Shown here in pieces: positions 47,501-58,867 of a DNA stretch of 64,000 nt. How positions within the stretch are numbered: position 1 is the first letter of the stretch; each line of letters starts with the position of its first letter. The translations under genes were made by a program, and so were the position numbers. Under the pieces are notes generated by a model. That model was not told the origin of the DNA. It searched no databases and saw nothing but the letters and a program-made list of their open reading frames with translations. Source of the stretch: Cenococcum geophilum 1.58 (Eukaryota > Ascomycota > Dothideomycetes > Gloniales > Gloniaceae); assembly GCA_001692895.1 (NCBI GenBank), contig KV748196.1, forward strand, positions 1,364,001-1,428,000. Direction: 5' to 3'.

Positions 47501-50500
47501 TAAATAGTAGAGTAACGCAAAACTATATTTTACTAGTAGTAGTTAAAAGAATGGGACTACCTTATAGACAAAAGGAGTAACCTTACCTATTAGTTACAAT
47601 TTTAGGAGATCTAATAACCTATAGAGGAGGGATTATTAATCTTAAAACAGGACCTATTTAGATAACTATTAAAGGAAGATAAATTAAGATGTCTTTTAAT
47701 ATTCTACTATTAGGATAGGATAAGGCAGTATTAGGTATACCTTAGTTATAGGAATATAATTTAAGGATTAATTGGATTATAGGTTAGGTTAATATTAGAA
47801 ATACTTAATGCCGCAAGATATAATAATAAGCTAAGTTAGTATAGTACTAAGTAGAAGCAACCTATAAAGAAATAAAAAAAGGACTAAGTTATATACTAAA
47901 GAGATACTATAAGTATAGTAAGAAACTATAGTTACTAAAAAGTAAAAAGCTATTAGAATATACAGTATAGGACTATAAGATAGAATTAGAACTAAAAATA
48001 AGTTTAAGGTTCTTTCTAATCTATAAGCTTACTAAAGAAGAAGATAGAGCATTAAAAGAGTTTATCTAAGAGAACTTATAAAAGGGATATATTAGACTAT
48101 CGCAGTTATTAGCAGAATATCCAGTACTGTTTATACTAAAGAAAAATAGCAAACTAAGGCTGTATATTAACTATAAATAGTTAAATAGTATTACTAAAAA
48201 GGATAGGTATTCTTTACCCTTAATTAGCGAAATCTAAGATAGAATAGGTAATACGTAAATTTTTACGAAGATAGATCTAAGATGGGCGTACTATTAGATT
48301 AGGATTAAGGAGGGCAATAAATAAAAGGCAGCCTTTAGGTTAAAGGAAGGACTATATAAACTATTAGTTATATAATTTAGACTTATAAACGCACTAGTAA
48401 CGTTCTAGAAGCGTATTAATAATATATTAGGAGAATACTTAGATAAATTTATTATGGTATATTTTAATAATATTATTATCTACTTAATAATTAAGGAAGA
48501 ATATAAGGAATACGTTAAATAGGTCTTAAAGAGACTATAAGAAGAATAGATGCTAGTAGTAATTAAAAAATGCGAGTTCTTTACTAGGAAGACTAATTTT
48601 ATTAAATTTATTATTAAACTAGGCCAATTTAGCATAGATCTAAAGAAGATTAAGGCTATAGTAAATTAGTAGGAACTAGAGAACGTTATACAGTTAAGAT
48701 TGTTTTTAGGGTTTTGCAATTACTATAGAAGGTTTATAGCGCAGTAGTTAAAGGATATTAAGCCACTTATAAGGTTAATAAAGAAAGAAGAACTATAGGT
48801 ATAAAAAGAGGAGTAAAGAGAACTCTTTAAGAAAGTTAAAGAGTTGTTTACCTAGGAGCTAGTTTTTAAGATCTATTAACTAGAACTAGAGACGGTTATA
48901 GAGATGGATGCATTAGACTATATACTAGGGGTATACTTTATATAAAGATATTAAGATAGATGGCACCTAGTGGCATACTATAGTTAAAAGATAACACTAC
49001 TAGAGTTAAACTATAACATCTATAATAAGGAGTTATTAGGTATAGTTACAGTATTAAAGGAATAGAGAGCATTCTTATAAGGCACAAAGAAACTATTTAT
49101 AGTTAAGACGGATTATAAGAACCTAATAGGATTCCTAATAATAAAGGAACTTAACTAAAGATAGGTTAGATAGGTAGAGATGCTTATAGAATACTATTTT
49201 AAGATTTAGTATACTAAAGGTATAGACAATACGCGGGCAGATGCTCTAAGCCGTAAAGCTGAACCATAAAATAAGGAAAAGCTATTAGGGGCTTTATTGC
49301 GAAAAGATATAGACGGATTAATTAGATATAATTATCTAAAAATTATAGTAACTTAAGAAGATAATAAACTAAAGAAAGTTTACGAGATACCGGAAAGCTT
49401 TTAGGTATAAAGAATTCTAGAAGTATAGCTAGAAGATCTATAGACGGATATATATAAAAATTAAGAAGTGAAGTATATCCTAAAAAGTATAGTAGAGTAG
49501 TTTATAGAAGATTTTTATAAGGGACTAACTTAAGGACATAATGGAGCTATGGGCTTAGTGTTAAGACTCTAGAAGGAGTATATTATTAACAGAATCTAAA
49601 GAATAGCTAGAAAGGTTATAAAGAAATATCTAAATTACTAAAGGAATAAACTAATAAGGTATAAGCCGTATAGAGGGCTATAACCTATTAAAATACTAGA
49701 AAGACTATAAAAGGTTATATTATAGGACTTTATTATTAAGTTACTAAAATTAAAAGATCCTATTACCGGATAAGATTATAATATAATTTTAGTAATAATA
49801 GACAAGCTTATAAAGTAGGGATACTTTATAGCCTATACGGAAGAAATATTAGCGGAAGATATTACTAGAATCTATATTAAAGAAGTATTTATAAGACATA
49901 GAGCACTAAATAAAATTATATTAGATAGAGATCTAAGATTTATAGCAGTATTTTAGGAAGTATTCTTAGTAGAGCAAAGAGTTTAAGTAGTAACTTTTAC
50001 CGCATACTATCCGCAGATAGACAGTTAAATAGAAAGATTAAACTAGACACTAGAGTAGTATCTAAGGCATTATATTAATTATGCATAGAATAATTAGGTA
50101 TTACTATTACTAGTTATATAGTTTGCATATAATATAATACCTTAAGAAGGAATAGGTATATTACTATTTAAGGCAAATTATAGATATAAGCTAAGAATAT
50201 CGTTGTTACTATAGTAAATAAAGAAAACAAGTAGTACAGCTAAAGAAAAAATAAAGACGTTAATAAATCTTTATGTAGACCTTATAGAATTAGTAAAGAA
50301 AGTATAAGAAAGAATAAAAAAGTACTATAATGCTAAGAGATCTAAGGGACTAGATCTTAAGGAGAGAGATAAAGTATAGCTACTATATAAAATTTTTAAG
50401 AGTTAACAACTAAGTAAGAAGTTGGACTACGTTAAACTAAGACCTTTTAAAATTATATAAAAGATTTCACTAGTTATATTTAAGTTAAACCTACTAACTA

Positions 50501-50793
50501 AAATAAAGATCTACCCTATATAGTATATCGCAATACTAGAGCCAGTATATAGGAATATTAAGCCACTGGTTTATAAAGCAGACATATATAGAGGATAAAA
50601 AGAAGATAAATAGTAAGTATTAAAGATTATTAATTATAAGGATATTAATAATAAGATATAGTATAAGGTTAAGTAAATAGGCTACACTAAGACTACCTAG
50701 AAGCTACTAAAGAATTTAAAGAACGCTATAGGAAAGGTATAGGAGTATTAGAAGAGATTAGGTTAGGCAGTATTAATAAAAAAGGATCGCTAA
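44514..50793 (+). pseudogene. Gag-Pol of chromovirus G
   Basis: Start M-P-L-K-A-A-T-I-T-P-L at 44514. Zinc knuckle G-A-Y-I-N-Y-G-K-*-G-Y-Y (Cys/His changed) about 45511-45570. Protease F-K-A-L-I-N-S-R-V-T about 47455-47530. RT box V-Y-F-N-N-I-I-I-Y 48451-48490. RNase H V-I-E-M-D-A-L-D-Y-I-L-G-V-Y to A-D-A-L-S-R-K 48890-49260. Integrase with I-I-L-V-I-I-D-K, L-D-R-D-L-R-F and Q-I-E-R-L-N 49740-50060 (the D,D,E triad). Chromodomain K-I-I-N-Y-K-D-I-N-N-K-I-*-Y-K-V-K about 50605-50700. End K-K-D-R-TAA at 50793. Gag start and pol end are not in one frame, so there is a frameshift or two ORFs. Many RIP stops. Confidence 0.82.
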
Positions 50794-51094
50794 AGAATAA
50801 GTTACCTAAGGGGGACCTAAGAAGAGCAGTTGCTAAACTACTTAGATTTATTTCCTTCTTTATTAGAAGAAAATCCGTTCTTTTATTACCTAGTTCCTAA
50901 AGACCTTATTAAATAAGCTTCTACTCCTTTAAACGAACTTTCTTATAGATATATTTTAAACGCTAAAGATGAGTATAAGCTAGACGCTAAGCTTTAAGGA
51001 TACGTATAGACTCTTCTAAGGTACGCTAAACCTTAAGCAGCGTAGAGGCTAGCTTACTATTAAGCTTCGCAGCAGTAGATTAAACATAAGACCC
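50693..51094 (-). pseudogene. Antisense ORF at the 3' end of chromovirus G
   Basis: Minus frame, opposite to pol, from G-S-Y-V to a TAG at 50695-50693: 402 nt as in A and B. Reads A-K-L-N-S-K-L-A-S-T-L-L-K-V, then I-Y-K-K-V-R-L-K-E, then G-L-*-E-L-G-N-K-R-T-D-F-L-L-I-K-K-E-I. Stops are TAA/TAG at conserved Gln positions. It overlaps the last 100 nt of pol (chromodomain end) tail to tail. Confidence 0.5.
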
Positions 51095-51488
51095 TATAAT
51101 AAATTACTTAGGGAACTTAAAGACTATTAAGAGTAATAGGATATAAATACTTAGTATTAAATATAGAATAAACGTTATATAATAAACGTATATTAGCGCA
51201 AGTACATTTAGAATAAAAGGAGGGTTAGTAACTAGAAGGACTCGCAATTATAATATAACTTAACCCCTCTTTTATATAACAAGAGTAAGGGATTGCTATT
51301 ACTTTACTAAGTAATAGTATTAAGGAGACGGTACGAAGGTGACGCTTAACCTAAGAGAGGGAAGAAATTGCTTTAGGTATAATAAGCAATAATATTAACT
51401 AAATTAATTAGACGGATATTATACCTCTAGTAAACAACCTAGAGATACTAGGTATCTTTAAGGACAAAGATAAAGAGGAGGGAGATAG

Positions 51489-51914
51489 TATTACGAACGC
51501 TTTAAGTATAATACTATAACTACTTAAAGAAGAAATAGAAGAAGCTAGTTAGTTAATATAGATATAGACCAGGATAGAACCCGTAGAACTATATAATAAG
51601 GAATAATAAGCAAGTCACATAATAGTTAAATATATTAGCTACACTAAATATAAAGGACGTTATATTTAATATAGATAAGACGTATATTACGTATAAGAAG
51701 GATTTTATAGGAGTACGGTTATATATTTAAGGACCCTTAATCCCTACCTAGATAGTTCCTTCCTTATAGTAATTCTTAGAATATAATTAGAGTTAATCTA
51801 TTAGGCAACTACTCCACCAGTTGTTATTACGTTGTTAACTTTTATACTTGCATTTCCTACACACCTAGCCTAATAACGAGCCCATCGTAGTTCTTACTAC
51901 AAGGTTCCGTTACA
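51489..51914 (+). repeat. 3' LTR of G
   Basis: TATTACGAACGC (RIP form) to ..GGTTCCGTTACA, 426 bp, followed by AAAGC at 51915-51919. Confidence 0.92.
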
Positions 51915-51919
51915 AAAGC

Positions 51920-51968
51920 TACGCTTAATCTAGATGTTAAATCTAGGGGGCCAAATCACACTACTATA
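51920..51968 (-). repeat. 5' LTR of C, outer 49 bp
   Basis: Continuation of 43814-44043 after G. Ends CACACTACTATA (RIP form of CACTACCACA), then the ATAG duplication 51969-51972. Confidence 0.88.
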
Positions 51969-51972
51969 ATAG

Positions 51973-54900
51973 TTCCTCTTTCTTTATAAGCCTAGTAAAC
52001 GGTTTAATATTCTTTAACTATTATGCTATAAACCTTCTATAGTAGTTATAAAACCCTAAGAATAACCTTAACTGCGTTATATTCTCTAGTTCTTACCAAC
52101 TTACTATAGCTTTAATCTTCTTTAGGTCTATACTAATATAACCTAGTTTAATAATAAATTTAACAAAATTAGTCTTCCTAATAAAGAACTTATATTTCTT
52201 AATTACTACTAGTATCTGTTCTTCTTATAGTCTCTTTAAGACCTATTTAACGTATTCTCTACACTCTTCCCTAGTTATTAAGTAGATAATAATGTCGTTG
52301 AGGTATACTATAATAAACTTATTAAGGTGTTCTCCTAATATACTATTAATTTGTTTCTAAAACGTTACTAATGCATTTATTAATCTAAATTATATAACTA
52401 ATAGTTTATATAGCCCTTCTCTTAACCTAAAAGCTGCTTTTTATTTATTACCTTTCTTAATTCTAATCTAATAATATACCTATCTTAGATCTATCTTTAT
52501 AAAGATTTGCGCACTACCTATCTAATCTTAGATTTCGCTAATTAAGGGTAAAGAATACCTATCCTTCCGAGTAATACTATTTAACTATTTATAGTTAATA
52601 TATAGCCTAAGTTTCCCGTTCTTCTTTAGTATAAATAGTACTAGATATCTTGCTAATAACTATAATAGTCTAATATATCCCTTTTATAAGTTCTCCTAGA
52701 CAAACTCTTTAAGTACTCTTAACTCCTTTTAGGTAAATTTATAGATTAGAAAGAACCTTAAACTTATTCCTAGTTCTAACTCTATTTTATAGTTCTATAC
52801 TATATAATTTACTAGCTTTTACTTTTTAGGCTCTATAGCTTCTTACTATACTTATAATATCTCTTTAGTATATAACTTAAACCTCGCTTAGTTTCTTTAT
52901 ATATTACTCTAACTTAGTACTATACTAACTTAGTCTATTATTATATTTTATATTATTAAGTATCTCTAATATTAACCTAACCTATAATTTAATTAATCTT
53001 TAGATTATATTTCTATAACTAAGGCATTCCTAATACTGCCCTATCCTGTCCTAATAGTAGGATATTAAAAGATATCTTAATTTATCTCCCTTTAATAGTT
53101 ATTTAAATAGGTCCTATTTTAAGGTTAATAATGCCTCCTCTATAGGCTATCGGATCTCCTAAAATTATAATTAATAGGTAAAGTTACTCTTTTTATCTAT
53201 AAGGTAATCCCATTTTTTTTACTACTACTAGTAAAATATAGTTTCTAGTTGCTCTACTATCTATTAATGCTTTAAACTACTAATCTTACTAATTAACTTA
53301 TAAATTTAGGTATTATTTTTAAATCCCTTTAAGGGTCTAAGGCTCTACTACTAGCTCCCTCTAATTTTATAGGCCTCTACTTTTCCTAACTATTAGCTAC
53401 TTAATCCTTATATACTTAGCTTACTCTTTAGCTAATACTTAGTTTACTTTTTATCTTTAATATACTATAGACATGTATTTTCTAGGCATTCCCACTACTA
53501 TCGTTTATTTAAGCATTTTTCTATAAAAAATCTTCTTAGTTAAAGTATTAAGTCCTCTAACTCCTAAACTTTTATTAGATACTAGCTGTGTATATACTTA
53601 GTATTTCTATACTATTACTTATCTGGCGCCTAATATATTCTTATAAGGTACTTCTAATTCTTTTCTTTTAGAATCTTATATATTTCGCATATATTATCTA
53701 TATATATAATCTATAATAACGTATAATACGCTAGGTACTTTAGGTTAACTCTTAACTTATCTTTATCTTTAAGTTTAAACCTCTATTATGTTAATCTAAA
53801 CGTTATAACTTTATTCGTAGGTACTAAAATACGTCTCTTACTTCTTTAGTCCTCTAATTATTCCTTTAAATCCTTTAATATTATAATTAAGGCTCCTTTA
53901 ATATATGTTATAGCCTTTTCTATAATAGGGTAGTCCTAAATAACTTATTTATCCAACTATATATAGAAATCTTCCCACTTATCGTTATATCGCTGCCTAT
54001 ACTACTTTTAGTATAGCTACTAGAGTATATACGGCTTATCTTATAAGGAAGTATCTTCTTATTACTATATCGTAACAGCCCTTTATATATTGTTTCTTAA
54101 ACCCAGTAGGGATTTCTAGATCCTCTTTATCTTCTAGTTTAATAAGCTACTTAGCTCTTAATATACCTACCCTAAGCCTATTAGTAATTCTTTATATAGG
54201 TACTCTATCCCTTATATAACCTAATATACTAAATCTCTAGTCTAGCTTTTATTCTTACTATATAAGGATTCTCTATCTAAACTCCTCTTTAGTTTCTTTT
54301 AGTTTTCGCCTTATAAGTAAATCCTTAAAGTCTTCTTACTTCTTAATCTTAGTTTATTTAATAGTCCTTATTTATATCTAGAAGTCTTAGTCCTATAGGA
54401 TTCTTAATCCTAAGCTTACTTCTGTCTTAAGCTTAGCTCTAGCCTTAGTTTAACTAGGCTTCTATAGTGTTTTCGTCTTATCTTAAAAGTTTTAAATTTT
54501 ACTTATTTTGTCTTAAGAGTCTAGTGCTTTTAGGAAACTTCGTCCTAAGCTTATTTATATATTACTAAACTAAGCTATTACTCTACTCTATTAGTTATCG
54601 TCTATTATAAGTCCTTAAGCTTATCTTATCCCGTCTTAGAAATCTTAAGCGTCTTATATCTCTTCTTAAAAATCTTAAGCCTATAGCCTTTTACCTTTAC
54701 TAAGTGCTAAAGTAGTTCGCTATTTTACTTCTCTTACGTCTTATAAAGTAATAGATATTATATCTAGTAGGGTCTTAATCCCTACTAATATTCCCTATTC
54801 TATAGTGGAATTATTCTTTACCTCTTATATAACATCTTTAAGGTCTATATACTCCTAATAAGCTACCTTTATTACCTTATTATTATAGAATATTTTACCT

Positions 54901-56242
54901 ATATTAAATTTATTATTCTTAATATCCAATCTATAAACTAGTTCGTTAGTTCCTCTAAACTTTAATAATTTTGGCTCCTATAGCTAATAGCTTACGCCAT
55001 ACTTAGCATCCTTATAAATTTGGTATACGTTATTATAATAAAACGTAAAACTGTTAATTAAACATTCTTTTATTCCTTATAGTATACTATTATCTCTCTA
55101 TACATGTATGTCTTCTACTAGTCTTATTTCTTTTACTATATAGTAATTCTAACTACTTCTATAGTCTTTAACGTAATAACCCTATTTTCCGTAATTTATA
55201 TAAGCCCCTTTTTTAAACCATTTTTCTTACTATAGAGTCCGCCTAAACGTCTTCTGCTACTAAGATCCCTAGTTTAGCCTCTACTCCTTAAACCTTTAAT
55301 TACTTAATTCTTATCCTCTAGGTTTCTATAGTCGTTAATTTTATTTTTAGTTTTCTTTAGTATTACTTAGGTCTATTAGCTCTACGCCATACCATAATTT
55401 CTAACTTTAACTTTATTATTACGTGCCTTACACCTTATACAACTATAGAACTCTATTCTAACCCTTCTTAGTCTACTCTCTTTAGTAGATCCTATTATCG
55501 ATCTTAATTACTTAATTAATTAAATCCCTAAGAGTATCCGCATCTTCTATCAAAATAATTACGTCTTAGACTTTTGCTTTAAGTCCTTACTTATACTATA
55601 CTATAAGCGCTTTATTATTCTATTCGACTTATATTGCTAATATTTAAAACTATATTATATATTTAATTACTAAAGTCCTTTATACTAGGTTTTGAAGTTT
55701 TTGTTCCGCTATAGTAGTTACCTTTAAGTCTTTAAATATTTGCGTTAAGTGTTCCGCGAACCCATTCCAACTTAAGAATATATATCGTACCTCTAGGTTA
55801 GTAGTTATTATACTATATTCCTATACCACTATAAGGTAAGGCTTAAACCACTTAAGTGCCCTTCCTGTTAAAAACAATCCTATATAAGTGACTTAATCTA
55901 TAGGCGTTCCTAGTTTTACTCCTTCCTATATAACCTTAAAGTGCATTTATATAAGGAATCTTTTAAGTTTTAACTTCTCCCCTAAAAATCGCTTAATTAA
56001 GGGTAACTTAACCTTAGCTGCTCTAATCCCATTAATCCTTTCTTTAAATATCCTATTATTGTCTATTAATTAATTAACTATTTCCTATAGCTGTCTAACA
56101 GTAACTAATTACAAGTTAGTATCTACTATATTAGTGTTATTACCTAATCCTAAGGTAGTCGCCGCTGTTAACGCTATCGTGGCTACTACTTTTAGTGGTA
56201 TATTATTTAACTTTATTAATACTGTAACCTTAGTAGTAAATA
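51973..56242 (-). pseudogene. Chromovirus A: RT, protease and Gag piece
   Basis: Minus-strand continuation of A to the right of C. RT with I-V-Y-L-N-D-I-I-I-Y at 52290-52320, protease about 53250-53300, Gag zinc-knuckle region about 55190-55230, and Gag start about 56190-56215, near the 5' LTR. Collinear with B 31244-35646. Extremely rich in RIP stops. Gag leader and LTR join at 56243. Confidence 0.75.
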
Positions 56243-56610
56243 TATAATAAAGCCTTATAGTAGGAAATACGGTAGACTTATTAATGGGCTAGGTATATAG
56301 GTAAACAAGAAGTCAATAACGTAATAATAACTAGTAGAGTAGTTGCCCAACAAATTAACTCCAATTATATTCTAAGATTTACTACAAAGAGAAGAACTAT
56401 CTAGGTAGGGACTATAGTCCTTTAAATACACAACCGTACTTCTAAGAAATCCTCTTTATACGTAATATACGCCTTATATATAACCTTAGCTACTATTCCT
56501 TATTATATAGTTCTATCGGCTCCATCCTAAATCGTACCTTAATTAACTAACTAGCTGCTTCCAACTCCTCTCCTAGTAGTTATAATATCGTACTTAAAGC
56601 GTCCGTAACA
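56243..56610 (-). repeat. 5' LTR of A
   Basis: 368 bp, TATAATAAAGCC (RIP form of TGTAACGAAGCC) to GCGTCCGTAACA, then CTTAA. Lacks about 53 bp present in the 3' LTR, an internal deletion after insertion. Confidence 0.88.
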
Positions 56611-56615
56611 CTTAA

Positions 56616-58375
56616 AGTATAATAAATATAAAATAGCATCTAGAGAGTGTTTATAGAATTACCATTAGTAAGATACCTAACTTTAGTATTTATATAATAG
56701 CTTCCGAAACCATTAAAGCGTTATACACTAAGCTTCTTCTCTAGCTTAGTAATAGTAAAGACGACCTTAATTAAGAGATTCTTTAGCGTATAGTTAATTA
56801 ACAGGTCGTTAACCAAACCCTCCTAGATCTAATTATTGTATAACGGCTTCCGTTTTTATATATAAAATGGCCAAAATAGTATGCCTTTATTTAGGCAATA
56901 AATCCATAGGGCCGTATATTTATGCCAGCATCTTATAATATAATTAAATAGAGGGTAGGGGCTTAGTTTCCGCAAGCAAAAGATATTATATAAAAAAGGC
57001 TTTAATCGCCATAAATAAGTATCCATCTCGCTGTCGATATCTGGACCTTACTAAGCCATAACCTTTTACTTATAATTTGCGCTAGCTTTATTAATACCTA
57101 GAATCACTTTTAAAATATTTTAATTGCCCTTCGTACGGTATATAGCTATAGTGGTTTAAATTAATAGGAAATCCTTTGCCCTGTCCTTAAAGATTATAGA
57201 ATTATAGAAAATATTAGCATCCTTATTAGCCATAATTCTACCATAAATAATACACTTTATTGTATAATGGCAACTTATCTTAGCATAGAGAATTAAATTG
57301 GCTAAAATTAGACTTTCTAACGGCTCTGCTACATAGGCTATATCCTTAATCTTATTATCTATATTTATGCCTTACCTAATTATATAAATAAGTTTAAAGC
57401 ACTTTTTAGAAAGTTAATCCCCCTAAATAATCGTATAAGATAGAATAGCTAGTTCTGTATACTTTATATTACACTTAAAACGGGGGTCCTTAATACACTT
57501 TACAACTATACTAAAGCACATATTAATAAGGGTACGATTAATAAAAGAGATAAGCTTACTCCTTCTGATATTGCTCTCTGTCGTATAATAGAGCAATTTC
57601 TCTCTATCTTTAAGAGTGCAACTCTATTTCTTAAAGGTTAATAAGCAATAATTAAATGTATTCTTAAAGTTATTAAGATTATTAAGGAACATTTTAAAAT
57701 CTCTTTAGTATATCGTACAATAATATTAATAGCTTTTACTAATTTAAGTAGAAAGAAAACCAATAGCTTAAAAATTAAATTAAATACGTAAAGGCTAAGT
57801 TTAACTTCTATGCTTTAAAGCTAGATTAATCGCCTTACTACGCTGCGGCTTATATTCTTTATCTAGAACATTATATAACCTAGCTTAAGGATATAGACGG
57901 TAATCCTATTAATATATACGTCGCCTATAAACTTAAAGTCTAAAGCCTTTAGAAGAAATTCCGCCGAGAGAATTAATTCTTTTCTTAATTATATAATAGC
58001 CTTCAGAAACCAGCTAATTCTTTAAGTAATTAGGCCTAGCCTCTAAATCGGTTTAAGAAGCTTTATTAAAATATAAAGCAGAAACACATCTAGCCTTAAA
58101 GTTAAGATAAATTTAAGGATTACTATAATAAAGCAGCGTTGTACAATATTAAAATACCCATATTAGAGTGGTAGGACATATAACAAAAACAATGGCTACA
58201 GCTTTCACGCTAGGCAATTAAAATCCTATTAATCCTATTAATAAGTAATAAGCCAGAGAGAATCTTTTTAGGGGGTTATCGTACGGTTACTTAGGATAAG
58301 ACGTTAATAACGGCAGTAATATTAAAGCAATTAGAATATAGAAGAGATTGGAAAAAGAGAGACCTACTTTAAGAT
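56616..58375 (+). pseudogene. hAT transposase of element L (RIP-inactivated)
   Basis: Plus frame. I-S-I-H-L-A-V-D-I-W-T (about 57010) is the first catalytic Asp region. Next come N-I-L-I-A-L-R-T-V-Y-S-Y-S-G, then I-G-Y-I-L-N-L-I (from C-x-G-H-I-L-N-L) about 57330, F-L-S-I-F-K-S-A-T-L-F about 57600, and S-P-Y-Y-A-A-A-Y-I-L about 57840. The C-terminal dimerisation region reads I-P-I-L-E-W ... N-K-P-E-R-I-F ... R-R-D-W-K-K-R at 58150-58360. This order is that of the hAT family, DNA cut-and-paste enzymes making 8-bp TSDs. At least one frameshift near 57800 and many RIP stops. Region 56616-57000 (N-terminal part) is too decayed to classify. A rival minus-strand frame is a shadow. Confidence 0.7.
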
Positions 58376-58449
58376 AATTTCGAATTTTTAGGAGGACGTC
58401 GTACAATATTACAGGAAAGGCGCATAGGTGGCAGAATTTGGCAGAATTT

Positions 58450-58500
58450 GCGGATATTGCGAATATTACGAATATTACAAATATTGCGGATATTGCGGAG
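58450..58500. repeat. 9-bp microsatellite (GCGGATATT type)
   Basis: Five units of G/A-CG/A-G/A-ATATT in tandem, just after the hAT reading frame. Probably part of the L 3' end. Nothing else is seen between 58376 and 58720 except AT-rich sequence. Confidence 0.8.
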
Positions 58501-58867
58501 GAAGTAGGTAGGCAGAATATAGCAGAATATGGTAGGTAGCGTGTATAAGGTATTACGGGACAATAATATAATATAATTAATTGGATTTTCTGCCACCCTA
58601 ATTATATAATAGGAATATTTTATATTTTATTATTATAATAAAAAGCCATTTTTATAAAGTAGTAAGGCTCTTTTATAATATAAGGCTGTATAAAGTTAGT
58701 TATTTATATTTTTTTACCTAATATTGGCAATATCATATTGCCGATATATTTCCGATAACCGATATCTTATCGGTTCGTCTTGGTTCGTATCGGTGCCAGG
58801 TCTCACCCAAAATCAAACCCCCAAATGTAGTAAACAAGGCTCTCCACCACTAAAATAAACCACCAAT

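Larger units (their letters stand above)
44044..51914 (+). mobile_element. Ty3/gypsy chromovirus G
   Basis: LTRs of equal length (426 bp) at 44044-44469 and 51489-51914, TSD AAAGC (44039-44043, 51915-51919), polypurine tract AAGAGGAGGGAGATAG at about 51472-51488. The only full-length chromovirus here on the plus strand. Heavily RIPped, with Gag, protease, RT, RNase H, integrase and chromodomain all traceable. Confidence 0.93.
25313..51968 (-). mobile_element. Ty3/gypsy element C with a second ORF (split by B and G)
   Basis: LTRs at 25313-25591 (3') and 43814-44043 plus 51920-51968 (5', split by G): both are exactly 279 bp. TSD ATAG at 25309-25312 and 51969-51972. Terminal polypurine tract 25592-25605, internal tract 37079-37092. 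Net length after removing B and G is about 10.6 kb. Order on the minus strand: gag, pol, intergenic block, ORF2. LTRs and gag are related to E, so E is a deletion derivative or relative. Confidence 0.9.
1936..56610 (-). mobile_element. Ty3/gypsy chromovirus A, host of most nested insertions
   Basis: LTRs at 1936-2773 (3', interrupted by K) and 56243-56610 (5'), flanked by CTTAA at 1931-1935 and 56611-56615. Internal pieces are 2774-3701, 23581-25312 and 51973-56242. Joining across D (3701/23581) gives a sequence collinear with element B around 29480, and joining across C (25312/51973) matches B around 31245. Net length after removing inserts is about 7.7 kb, like B (about 7.96 kb) and G (7.87 kb). 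Heavily RIPped. Confidence 0.9.
1556..58799 (+). mobile_element. hAT element L (split by A)
   Basis: The left end (CAGTGCTAG.., about 1556) and right end (..CGGTGCCAG, about 58799) share inverted subterminal sequence: CCAATACAAACCA/ATAAAATATCGG at 1580-1607 matches the reverse complement of 58761-58795. CAATATTGG-like subterminal motifs are present at both ends. It encodes a RIP-damaged hAT transposase. Element A sits inside it with the TSD CTTAA. An 8-bp TSD for L was not found, so the terminal bases are uncertain. Confidence 0.5.

Noticed and set aside
56616..57560. Apparently coherent minus-strand frame opposite the hAT gene
   Set aside because: The plus strand shows the ordered hAT motifs (D-I-W-T, C-x-G-H-I-x-N-L, C-terminal region), so the minus frame is a shadow.
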